A stretch of 64,000 bases of DNA from Hymenobacter metallilatus (GTDB lineage Bacteria > Bacteroidota > Bacteroidia > Cytophagales > Hymenobacteraceae), in assembly GCF_003944705.1 (NCBI RefSeq), contig NZ_RWIS01000003.1, forward strand, positions 310,001 to 374,000, in the 5' to 3' direction. Made by a program: the position numbers and the translations under genes. Position 1 is the first letter of the stretch. Each line of letters begins with the position of its first letter. Below, in pieces: positions 23,322 through 30,913 of this stretch. The notes under the pieces were generated by a model, which saw only the letters and a program-made list of their open reading frames with translations, was not told the origin of the DNA and did not search any database.

Positions 23322-24788
23322 ATGAGACACCTTTTAGCAACCTCAACGGCCCTGGGTCTGACGCTTCTGGCGGCGGCCCCGCGGGCTCAGGCCCAGACGG
23401 CCGACCGGAAGACGGCCATTGGCCTCAACGTAAGCGCCATGCAGTACAAGGGCAACTTTGGCTCCGACTACTGGAAGTTTGGTGAAAACAAGTATGCCCC
23501 CGGCATTACCTTCAGCCGCTACCTCACCCCGGGGCTGGATCTGCAGCTGAGCGGCAACTACGTGGAGTTCAAGAAAGATGCTCCGGCGGGCGCGCCGTAT
23601 TTCGGTAGCAACTTTGCCACCAACGTGGTAAACGTGAACCTGGGCCTGAAATTCAAAGCATTCAAGGAAGAATCCCGGATTCGTCCTTACCTGCTGGCCG
23701 CCCCGGGCCTGACGTATACCAGCCGGGAGGGCACCATTAACCGCAATGGGCAGACCCTGCGCACCGACGAGGACAAGAGCTACTTCGACCTGTTTGGGGC
23801 GGCTGGTGTTGACTTCCGTTTGGGTGAGGCTGTAACCCTGTTTGTACAGACCGGCCAGCATATTCCCCTCAACGCCAACCTCGACGGAGACCCGGCCCGC
23901 GACGATAATAAGTTCGACGACCGGTTTCTGCAGCATACCGTGGGCCTGAACATTGCCCTGGGCAAAGCCAAGGACACGGACGCCGATGGTGTATCGGACC
24001 GCAAAGATAAATGCCCCGATACCCCCAGCGGCGTGGCCGTGGATGAAAACGGCTGCCCCCTCGATGGAGATAAGGATGGCGTGCCCGACTACCAGGATCA
24101 GTGCCCCACGGAGGCTGGTACTGCCGCTATGCAAGGCTGCCCCGACCGTGACAACGACGGCGTAGCTGATAAAGATGACCAGTGCCCCGACCAGGCCGGC
24201 CTGCCCGCACTGCGCGGCTGCCCTGATGCCGACGGTGACGGTATTGCCGACAGCGCCGACAAGTGCCCTGACACGCCTAAAGGCACCCAGGTAGACGCCA
24301 ACGGCTGCCCGCTGGTAGTTGATGCCGACGGTGATGGTATTCCGGACTCGGCCGATAAGTGCCCCGACACGCCCAAAGGCGCTAAGGTAGATGCCAACGG
24401 CTGCCCCATGGAAATTGATCCGGGTGTGCGCAAGCTGGAGCAACCCGTCCGCTTCGAAACCAACAGCACCGTTATCAAGCGCACCTCCTACGGTACGCTC
24501 GATAAGATGGTACAGGCCCTGAAAGACCACCCTGAGTATAGCCTGCGCGTAATCGGCCACGCCGATTCCCGTGGTACCGATGAGTACAACCAGGGCCTCT
24601 CGGAGCGTCGGGCTGGCTCGGTGAAGCGCTACTTCACTGGCAAGCAGGTGGACCCCGCCCGCGTGGTTACCGAAGGCCGTGGCGAATCGGAGCCGGCTGC
24701 GCCGAACACGTCGGCCGCCGGTATGTCGCAGAACCGTCGGGTAGAGTTCAAATTCGAATTCTTCATTCCTTCGGCCCCTCAGCCGTAA
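23322..24788 (+). CDS. OmpA family protein with thrombospondin type 3 repeats
   Basis: 488 residues. A signal peptide (about 1-25, ending RAQAQ) is followed by an N-terminal membrane beta-barrel-like region (about 30-212). Calcium-binding TSP3 repeats follow at about 215-370 (DTDADGVSDRKDKCPDTPSG, DKDGVPDYQDQCPTEAG, DADGDGIPDSADKCPDTPKG and others). The OmpA C-terminal peptidoglycan-binding domain is at about 375-488 (FETNSTVIK, LRVIGHADSRGTDEYNQGLSERRA, NRRVEF). It anchors the outer membrane to the wall. Two adjacent TSP3 units are near-identical (DxCPDTPKGxxVDANGCPL), suggesting recent unit duplication. The gene is flanked by terminators. Confidence 0.95.
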   Translation: MRHLLATSTALGLTLLAAAPRAQAQTADRKTAIGLNVSAMQYKGNFGSDYWKFGENKYAPGITFSRYLTPGLDLQLSGNYVEFKKDAPAGAPYFGSNFATNVVNVNLGLKFKAFKEESRIRPYLLAAPGLTYTSREGTINRNGQTLRTDEDKSYFDLFGAAGVDFRLGEAVTLFVQTGQHIPLNANLDGDPARDDNKFDDRFLQHTVGLNIALGKAKDTDADGVSDRKDKCPDTPSGVAVDENGCPLDGDKDGVPDYQDQCPTEAGTAAMQGCPDRDNDGVADKDDQCPDQAGLPALRGCPDADGDGIADSADKCPDTPKGTQVDANGCPLVVDADGDGIPDSADKCPDTPKGAKVDANGCPMEIDPGVRKLEQPVRFETNSTVIKRTSYGTLDKMVQALKDHPEYSLRVIGHADSRGTDEYNQGLSERRAGSVKRYFTGKQVDPARVVTEGRGESEPAAPNTSAAGMSQNRRVEFKFEFFIPSAPQP

Positions 24789-24810
24789 GGCGGCGGAGTA
24801 ACTAACCTTA

Positions 24811-24846
24811 AAAAGCGGCGTACCATGTGGTGCGCCGCTTTTTTTG
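24811..24846 (+). terminator. Terminator after the OmpA gene
   Basis: AAAAGCGGCGTACCA / TGGTGCGCCGCTTTT forms a 15-bp stem with one G-U pair and a very short loop, followed by more T. It starts 22 bases after the stop codon. Confidence 0.85.
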
Positions 24847-24884
24847 CATCATTGCCACTTTCTCACTTCATCCTTTATAGCTAC

Positions 24885-25439
24885 ATGAAACTTCGTTCTG
24901 CCTCTTTCCTGCTGGGTATGGTGCTGGTGCTGCTGGCCGGCTGCCGGGCCAGCGGACCCGGTACCCCGGCCCGTACCGTGGCTGAGTTTTTTAATAAGTA
25001 TGAAAACCGCTCGGGTTTTAAGGCCACCGACTGGAATGCTGGTCTGGCTACCCGGTTTATTTTGGGTCGTATTGCCAAAATAGGAGGGGATAATGACGTG
25101 AGTCAGGCCCTAACTTCCATCCGCACGGCCCGCATACTTACCTTCACCCCCACCAGCGGCACCGCCCGCGACTTGGTAGCGGAGGGGCTTAATAAGGAAG
25201 TGGATGGCTTGCTGGCCAACGAGCGGTATACCCCCCTGGCCACCGTCAACTCCGATATGCCAAACCAACTGCGGTATTCCGTGCGGGAACAGGGAGGCAA
25301 AATAACCGAGCTGGTTGCCGTTGGCAAACAGGAAACTACTGACTCCTTCGTGCTGATGGCGGTATCCGGTAGTTTTACCCGCGAGCAGGTAATGGCCCTG
25401 AGCAAAGTGCTGCCCAACGTTGTTAGTGGTGTGAACTGA
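24885..25439 (+). CDS. DUF4252-like lipoprotein
   Basis: 184 residues from ATG 24885 (MKLRSASFLLGMVLVLLAGC). The lipobox LAGC marks lipid attachment, so the ORF track's 20 extra residues were rejected. The mature part has TVAEFFNKYENRSGFKATDW near its start and ends in ALSKVLPNVV, which resembles Bacteroidota DUF4252 proteins, small periplasmic lipoproteins of unknown role. It ends three bases before a 40-bp perfect hairpin. Confidence 0.72.
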   Translation: MKLRSASFLLGMVLVLLAGCRASGPGTPARTVAEFFNKYENRSGFKATDWNAGLATRFILGRIAKIGGDNDVSQALTSIRTARILTFTPTSGTARDLVAEGLNKEVDGLLANERYTPLATVNSDMPNQLRYSVREQGGKITELVAVGKQETTDSFVLMAVSGSFTREQVMALSKVLPNVVSGVN

Positions 25440-25441
25440 TT

Positions 25442-25523
25442 GCCAGCTCAGTCACTGCCTACCAGAAAAGCCGGCCGCGCAGATGCGCGGCCGGCTTTTC
25501 TGGTAGGCAGTGACTGAGCTGGC
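25442..25523. terminator. 40-bp perfect hairpin between convergent genes
   Basis: Bases 25442-25481 are the exact reverse complement of 25484-25523 (40 bp, 2-base loop). The left arm begins GCCAGCTCAGTCACTGCC. The middle (AGAAAAGCCGGCCGCG / CGCGGCCGGCTTTTCT) looks like a bidirectional terminator; the outer 20 bp go beyond what termination needs. Confidence 0.85.
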
Positions 25524-25535
25524 CCGTTCGTATGC

Positions 25536-27119
25536 TTAAAACTCCAGGGTATTGAGAAAGAATACGTCCCGGCCGGGGCCCTTTTCGGAGCGCACGTGCT
25601 GGTAGCCCACGGCCAGAAACCGACTGCCATACCAGGCCATCAGGTGTTCCTGGGTAGTGTCGCTGGTTTTATCGGTGGGGTTGGCGGTTTGTAGGCTCAC
25701 CTGCCAGTCGTTGGGCGTGGTGGCGGCGCGGTCTACTATCTTGTAATGAAACTCATCATCCTTCAGGTAAGCAATGGCAATGCGCTGGCCGCCGGGTAGT
25801 GGCCGGATGCGCACAGTTTCCTGTAGCTGAGTATGCTCAATTTCCTTAAGGATAAAAGAGTTGTCCCAGAGTAGGTTGCCTTGCCGGTCAAAACCGCAGA
25901 TGAGGGCGTGGGATGTACGGAATCCTTCGGAGCCGCGGCGGGAGTTATAAAAGTTGTTGTAGCGGGAGGGATACCCAAAGCCGTTGTAGCCACCCAGCCC
26001 ATAGTTGTAAGGCATACCCCAGTTACCGTAGCTATAGCCCGTGTTGTTGTAGCGCGGATAATACACCTCCGACACCAGCACAAAACCCTCCGGAGTAGGC
26101 ACCATATCGTGCATCAGAAGCTGGTAATGGTGCCGGAACTGCCGGTCGGAGGCCCGCAGCCGCTCACTGCGCTGACGCATCCGGGCTACCTTGGCCGGCT
26201 TCATAAAATCGAAGAAATGCTTCAGGTTCAAGAAATCATAATAGCGCAATGAACGGCGCTGTCCGGTAGGCGTTACGCCGGCCGTGAGGTCGGATGCAAA
26301 CAAACCCTGGGAGTAGCGTGAGTCGCGGAGAGTATAGGTGCCGGCCAGCAGGCGGGCGGCGCTGTCGCCGGGGCTGAGCTGGGCATCCAGCAGGCCCCGC
26401 TCACTACCAGCCTGCACAAACTCGGAACGTAGCAAGCGCCCATCATCGTCCAGCTGCTTCAGCTGCAGGCGCGACTTAAACCCATTGGATTCGCTCAGAA
26501 TCAGCTCGGCCCGCTTGGTAGCCGAGTCGGCCATAAAGGTAAAGCGGGTGGGCAAGGGCTCGAATACCGAGGGCAGAAACTGAAACTGGGCCGTGTGCAG
26601 GTTCAGCAGCAAAATGGTCAGGTGCTGATCTACTACTACCGTCACAAAAAGATTTCCGTCCAACGCCTTCAGCTCGTGAATTTCGCGGGCCCGCTTGGTT
26701 TTGAACTCCCCGGTACCCAGCTCGCCGGTGCGTGTATCGTAGGCAGCTACCCATAAGGTGCCGGGTTCAGTGCCACTGAACACGGCGTACACATCGGTGC
26801 CCTCAGCGCAGAGCCGCTGAAAATCGTAGCCACGCGGTACCGGAATATCTACTTTGGTACGGGGCTGCAGCGCATGATTAAATTTCTGAAAGAAGTACTC
26901 CGTTTTACCCGCCAGGCGCGGGTCACGCTCCACCAGAAGTACCACGCTGCTGTCCTCTACCAGAGGCTGCACCTGTACGTCGCTGCTATAGGTTTCCAGC
27001 TCCAGCTCGGCCCGGTAGGACTGGCGTGGCTCTATTTCGGGTTTGGTGAGGGGTTTTTTCTGCGCGTACGCCCCCGCACTACCCACCAGAATGCAAAATA
27101 ACAGGTACACGTATTTCAT
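25536..27119 (-). CDS. Secreted protein of unknown function, probable beta-propeller-like
   Basis: 527 residues with a signal peptide (MKYVYLLFCILVGSAGAYAQ). The mature part is mostly beta-strand-like with repeated 'x-D-x-(L/V)-(Y/F)-V-x-V/F' phrases (GTDVYAVFSG, DGNLFVTVVVDQ, NLLWDNSF) that suggest propeller blades. About residues 350-395 form a Tyr/Asn/Gly-rich insert (YYPRYNNTGYSYGNWGMPYN and on), which resembles low-complexity surface loops. No enzyme motif was recognised. It is monocistronic, convergent with the DUF4252-like gene. Location is periplasm or surface; there is no T9SS sorting domain. Confidence 0.75.
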   Translation of the reverse strand: MKYVYLLFCILVGSAGAYAQKKPLTKPEIEPRQSYRAELELETYSSDVQVQPLVEDSSVVLLVERDPRLAGKTEYFFQKFNHALQPRTKVDIPVPRGYDFQRLCAEGTDVYAVFSGTEPGTLWVAAYDTRTGELGTGEFKTKRAREIHELKALDGNLFVTVVVDQHLTILLLNLHTAQFQFLPSVFEPLPTRFTFMADSATKRAELILSESNGFKSRLQLKQLDDDGRLLRSEFVQAGSERGLLDAQLSPGDSAARLLAGTYTLRDSRYSQGLFASDLTAGVTPTGQRRSLRYYDFLNLKHFFDFMKPAKVARMRQRSERLRASDRQFRHHYQLLMHDMVPTPEGFVLVSEVYYPRYNNTGYSYGNWGMPYNYGLGGYNGFGYPSRYNNFYNSRRGSEGFRTSHALICGFDRQGNLLWDNSFILKEIEHTQLQETVRIRPLPGGQRIAIAYLKDDEFHYKIVDRAATTPNDWQVSLQTANPTDKTSDTTQEHLMAWYGSRFLAVGYQHVRSEKGPGRDVFFLNTLEF

Positions 27120-27230
27120 AACTCAAACCAAAAGTGCCAAGGCATTCAAGGCATTAGGAAGATACTGCGAAACTTGCGTATCACCTAACGCTGGTGCTCT
27201 GGATAGGATGCCAGCACGAAACAAAATGCA

Positions 27231-27262
27231 CACGGCCTGCCCGAATTTTCGGGCAGGCCGTG
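27231..27262. terminator. Terminator between the EVE gene and upstream region
   Basis: CACGGCCTGCCCGAA / TTCGGGCAGGCCGTG forms a 15-bp perfect stem with a 2-base centre. It lies 28 bases after the EVE stop on the minus strand. There is no strong T-run. Confidence 0.6.
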
Positions 27263-27290
27263 GCCAAAGCACAAACACCAAGTGGGCGGG

Positions 27291-27698
27291 TTAGCTGCCC
27301 AGCTCCAGTAACCTATCAAATTCCTCCGGCCGCAGGGCCATTACTGAGAGGCGGGACTGGCGCAGCAGTCCAATCTGGCTGAGGCGCTCATCCTGCTTGA
27401 TGCGGGCCAGCGGCACAGGCCGGGCCAGCGCCTGCTGCGGCATCAGGTGCACGGCTACCCAGCCACTGCCGGCTTCGGCTGTAGCATCGGGAGCAGCGGG
27501 GGCCGCCACCTTTGCTACGCCCACTACCTGTTTTTCGGTTACGCTGTGGTAATACAGGACCAGGTCGCCGGGCTGCATCTGCTGCAGAAAGTTGCGGGCC
27601 TGAAAGTTGCGGACTCCGGTCCAGTCGGTGCCGCCGTCGCGCACGAAATCGGCCCAGGAGTATGCTGCCGGTTCTGATTTTACGAGCCAGTAATTCAA
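27291..27698 (-). CDS. EVE domain protein
   Basis: 135 residues from a TTG start (27698), which gives the family-typical N-terminus MNYWLVKSEPAAYSWADF. WTGVRNFQARNFLQQMQPGD and VLYYHS are the central EVE motifs, and IGLLRQSRLSVMALRPEEFD is the standard C-terminus. EVE is a PUA-like fold related to YTH that is thought to read modified bases. The family is usually about 150 residues; this one is slightly short in the middle (Ala-rich segment). It is alone in its unit. Relevance to the SRA genes 9 kb away is only thematic. Confidence 0.9.
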   Translation of the reverse strand: MNYWLVKSEPAAYSWADFVRDGGTDWTGVRNFQARNFLQQMQPGDLVLYYHSVTEKQVVGVAKVAAPAAPDATAEAGSGWVAVHLMPQQALARPVPLARIKQDERLSQIGLLRQSRLSVMALRPEEFDRLLELGS

Positions 27699-27775
27699 GA
27701 AAGAGGAGAAGTTGTCTGCGTGAGTGAATAAGGCAAAAGTATCACGGCAGACCGTAGCGGCAGCATTCCGGTGGG

Positions 27776-28165
27776 TTATTGTTCCCGTTTTGCCAGCAAT
27801 TTGCCGGCATCCACCGATTTTACCCGCAGGAGGTAGCCGCTGCGCTGAGGGTCGTTGAACTGAATGCGGTAAGTGCCGGAACCCAGCGCCTGCCAGGTAC
27901 CCGGATAGTCGACCGGCGCATCAACGGGTCCCAGGGCAGACTCAATGAAGGTATGATCAGACTTAAACTGTAGCACCTCGTACTGCCAGCCCGGCGAGGT
28001 CTGGTTGGTGGGCGTGTAGGTTGAAAAACCTTCCCGGGTGGCTTGGAACGTGTTATACCACCTAGGACCAACTAACTCAGCTGCCCCAACGGCATCACAC
28101 TCCTGCTTGGCGCAGGCACTCAGCAGGCCTGCCGCTCCTATAGCAAACACCATAAAGTAACGCAT
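27776..28165 (-). CDS. Small lipoprotein, unknown
   Basis: 129 residues. The N-terminus MRYFMVFAIGAAGLLSACAKQ is a lipoprotein signal with lipobox LSAC. The mature part ends in a lipocalin-like pattern (LQFKSDHTFIESALGP, GTWQALGSGTYRIQFN), as in small Bacteroidota lipoproteins that measure as 'DUF5004/lipocalin-like'. The precise family was not recognised. It lies 67 bases after a similar-sized lipoprotein gene on the same strand; the pair may be cotranscribed and share a folding pattern. Confidence 0.7.
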   Translation of the reverse strand: MRYFMVFAIGAAGLLSACAKQECDAVGAAELVGPRWYNTFQATREGFSTYTPTNQTSPGWQYEVLQFKSDHTFIESALGPVDAPVDYPGTWQALGSGTYRIQFNDPQRSGYLLRVKSVDAGKLLAKREQ

Positions 28166-28232
28166 ACCCGAAGAATTGCAGGTGAAAACTCTCCGGCAAG
28201 AGCCCGGTTTGCCCCCGAAAGGTTGCAGGCCC

Positions 28233-28628
28233 CTACCGCTCTACCCGGCGTACCTTCAGCACCTCATTCTCCAACGATACGATTTCCAGCGTGTAGTCGG
28301 GGTCCTTCTTGTCGTCGAGGGTAATCCGGAGGGTATGGTCGTTTTCGGCGGTCCAGCGGCCTTTACGGCCCTCAATGCCATCAGTAGGGGCAATATCGTA
28401 CTGCGTGAACATCCCATTGTGGTCGAAGGCAAAGCCGGTACGCCCCCGGGAAGGCGGAAAGGCGTACGTGTTGGGGCGATACACGCGCACGTCGCCCTGA
28501 TCCTCCTCGTGGGCGTGGAGCCAGGTCCGTTCCAGCTGCTTAATCTGAGAAGTCATATTGGCGTCGGGGTTGCAGGTGGCAGCCAGCAGCAGGATACTCA
28601 AAGAAGCCAGCAGAGTGAAGAGGCGCAT
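28233..28628 (-). CDS. Small lipocalin-like lipoprotein
   Basis: 131 residues from ATG 28628 (MRLFTLLASLSILLLAATC, lipobox AATC). The ORF track start 74 codons upstream runs through low-complexity repeat DNA and was rejected. The mature protein has TGFAFDHNGMFTQYDIAPTDG, RKGRWTAENDHTLRI and a basic C-terminus VLKVRRVER, the pattern of lipocalin-like domains that hold small molecules. Function unknown. It pairs with the next lipoprotein downstream. Confidence 0.75.
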   Translation of the reverse strand: MRLFTLLASLSILLLAATCNPDANMTSQIKQLERTWLHAHEEDQGDVRVYRPNTYAFPPSRGRTGFAFDHNGMFTQYDIAPTDGIEGRKGRWTAENDHTLRITLDDKKDPDYTLEIVSLENEVLKVRRVER

Positions 28629-28927
28629 GGTAGTTGAGGGTTGTGGGTAGAGCTTAGAACGAGGAGAAGCGCAAGGTAGTTGATTGGTGGTTGCTGATAG
28701 TTGGTTGCTGAAAGCAGCTGGATACGCCATGCCAGGCAGGCGGCGCGCTGGATAAGGATACGGAGCCCGTGCCGTTGCTAGGAGCCGAAAGAAGGCGTTG
28801 CCATTCCCGCGCGCAGATGCCAGCGTAACAGCGCACAGCGCCACTTTCACCCCAGCCCTTTGGCCCGATGCGCTAAATGAACTCTATACCGTAAGAACAA
28901 TCAACAACCCTCTACCTTTGCCAGCCT
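28629..28927. repeat. Intergenic region with low-complexity inverted strings and a -7 box
   Basis: A 299-base gap between divergent genes. GTAGTTGATTGGTGGTTGC (from 28677) is matched in inverted sense by CAATCAACAACCCTCTAC (28898-28915). The word CAACCACCAA/TTGGTGGTTG also occurs inside the GT9 gene at 31628. TACCTTTG at 28913-28920, a perfect TAnnTTTG -7 box, lies 7 bases before the polX ATG. Confidence 0.5.
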
Positions 28928-30682
28928 ATGGATAACCGTGCCCTCGTCCGCGCTTTTCGCCTCGCTGCCCAGCTACTGGAGCTGCACGAGGAAAACCCTT
29001 TCAAAATCCGGGCCTATGAGGGCACTGCCAACGCCCTGGAGCAGCTGAGCGTGCCGGTGGCCGACATTGAGCGCCACGGCCTGCCCGACCGCACCGGCCT
29101 GAGCAAAACCGCCGCCGCCAAAGTGGCCGAAATGCTGGATACCGGTTCGTTTGAGGAGTTGACCAGGCTGCTGGCCGCCACCCCACCCGGCGTAGTGGAG
29201 CTATTACGGGTGAAGGGCATCGGCCCCAAGAAAATCCGCAGCCTATGGAAGGAATTGGGCATCGAAAGCCCCGCGCAGCTGCGCGAAGCCGCCCAGCGCG
29301 ACGAGGTGAGCAAGCTTAAAGGCTTCGGGCAAAAAACCCAGCAGGCCATTCTGGAAGCCCTGGAATTCACCGACCAGAGCCGGGGCAAGCTGCTGTATCC
29401 GCAGGCCGAGGAGCTGGCCAACGACCTGGCTGGGCGCCTGCAAACTACTGAGGGAGTAGCACAGGCAGCCGTAGCCGGGGAGGTGCGCCGCCGCCTCGAA
29501 ACCGTGGAAACCATTACGCTGGTGGTAGGCACCAGCCAGCCGGCGGCGGCGCATCAGCTGCTCAACAGCCTGGAGGGCCTCACGCCCGATCCGCGCCGCA
29601 GCGGCCCGTTTGCCTGGCGGGGTACGGCCACGGTTTCCGACGTGAAGGTGGAAGTGCTGCTGGCCGCCCCGGCGGAGTTCATCAACCAGCTGCTGCTGCA
29701 TTCGGCCTCGGAAACCCACCTGCTGGAACCGCTGAGCGAAGAGCCCCGCCCCGGCCAGCCTGCCACCCTGCGCCACTGGCTGCGGCGGGAGCAGTTCGCC
29801 ACCGAGCAGGCTCTGTACGAGCGGGCCGGCCTGCAATACGTGGAGCCCGAGCTACGCGAAGGGCTGGGCGAGCTGGCCCTGGCCCGAGCCGGCCAGCTGC
29901 CCCGGCTGCTGGAAGATGCGGACCTGCGCGGCTCCCTGCACAACCACAGCACCTACTCCGACGGCAACCACAGCCTGCGCGAAATGGCCACGTTTCTGCG
30001 CGACCAGGGCTACGAGTACCTGGGTATTTGCGACCATTCGCAGGCGGCGCACTACGCAGGCGGCCTCTCGCCGGAGCGGGTGCGCCAGCAGCAGCGCGAA
30101 ATTGACGAGCTGAACCAGGAGCTGGCGCCATTCCGGATTTTCAAGGGTATCGAGTCGGATATCCTGTCGGATGGCGCCCTGGACTACCCGCCGGCCGTGC
30201 TCGAAACCTTCGACTTTATTGTGGCCTCGGTGCATTCCAACCTCAAGATGGATGAGCGGAAAGCCACTACCCGGGTGCTGCGGGCCATCGAAAATCCGTA
30301 CACCACCATGCTGGGCCACCCCACCGGCCGCCTGCTGCTGCGCCGGGAAGGGTATCCGCTCGACCACAAGGCCATCATCGATGCCTGCGCCCAGCACAAC
30401 GTCCTCATCGAAATCAACGCTAACCCCTGGCGCCTCGACCTGGACTGGCGCTGGGTGCGCTACGCCCTCGACAAGGGCGTGCAGCTCAGCATCAACCCCG
30501 ACGCCCACCACACCAATGGCTACGCCGACATGCGCTACGGTGTGCTGATGGGTCGCAAGGGCGGCCTCACCCGGGATATGACTTTCAACGCCAAGTCCGT
30601 GACGGAAGTAGCCGAGTTTTTTGCCCGGCGCAAAGCCGCCATCAAGCCCCCGCTGGAGTTTAAAGATTCGTTGTTTGGGTAG
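28928..30682 (+). CDS. polX: PolX-type protein: HhH region, degenerate polymerase domain, intact PHP domain
   Basis: 584 residues, normal for PolX. Helix-hairpin-helix repeats lie at about 1-140 (LLRVKGIGPKKIRSLWKELG, LKGFGQKTQQAILEAL). The nucleotidyltransferase region at about 180-260 reads GEVRRRLETVETITLVV, where family members have GS.RR..ETV.D.D; both catalytic Asp positions appear as Thr, and the third (VKVEVLLA) as Glu. The PHP domain (about 335-575) keeps its metal ligands: HNHSTYSDG, CDHSQAAHY, GIESDIL, SVHSNL, GHPTGR and NPDAHHT. So exonuclease/phosphoesterase activity is likely but polymerase activity is doubtful. It is monocistronic, followed by repeat element B. Confidence 0.9.
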   Translation: MDNRALVRAFRLAAQLLELHEENPFKIRAYEGTANALEQLSVPVADIERHGLPDRTGLSKTAAAKVAEMLDTGSFEELTRLLAATPPGVVELLRVKGIGPKKIRSLWKELGIESPAQLREAAQRDEVSKLKGFGQKTQQAILEALEFTDQSRGKLLYPQAEELANDLAGRLQTTEGVAQAAVAGEVRRRLETVETITLVVGTSQPAAAHQLLNSLEGLTPDPRRSGPFAWRGTATVSDVKVEVLLAAPAEFINQLLLHSASETHLLEPLSEEPRPGQPATLRHWLRREQFATEQALYERAGLQYVEPELREGLGELALARAGQLPRLLEDADLRGSLHNHSTYSDGNHSLREMATFLRDQGYEYLGICDHSQAAHYAGGLSPERVRQQQREIDELNQELAPFRIFKGIESDILSDGALDYPPAVLETFDFIVASVHSNLKMDERKATTRVLRAIENPYTTMLGHPTGRLLLRREGYPLDHKAIIDACAQHNVLIEINANPWRLDLDWRWVRYALDKGVQLSINPDAHHTNGYADMRYGVLMGRKGGLTRDMTFNAKSVTEVAEFFARRKAAIKPPLEFKDSLFG

Positions 30683-30741
30683 GGTAGTGATGGGGTGATG
30701 AGGGAATGAAGAATAAGGTGAAAAGGAGACGAAAAAAAGAA

Positions 30742-30878
30742 CGTCATGCTGAGCATGTGGCGCATCAAGCCAGGGTGGGCAGCCGGAATCGAAGCATCTC
30801 TACCTCTAACTAACTGATTAGCATTACAACGAAGCAGTAGAGATGCTTCGGCTTCGTTGCACTTCGCTCAGCATGACG
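30742..30878. repeat. REP-like composite palindrome (element B)
   Basis: The outer arms CGTCATGCTGAGC (30742-30754) and GCTCAGCATGACG (30866-30878) pair, as do the inner arms CGAAGCATCTCTAC (30790-30803) and GTAGAGATGCTTCG (30837-30850). It shares both arm sequences with element A and the CATGTGGCGCATCAAGCCAG stretch with element C. Inverted low-complexity words (GGTGATGAGGGAATG / CATTACCCCATCAC) flank it, the right flank running up to the next start codon. Confidence 0.85.
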
Positions 30879-30913
30879 CTCCCCTCATCCCCCCATTACC
30901 CCATCACTTCCTT

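Noticed and set aside
23343-24560. 405-residue ORF opposite the OmpA gene
   Set aside because: Repeats in it only mirror the TSP3 repeats on the other strand.
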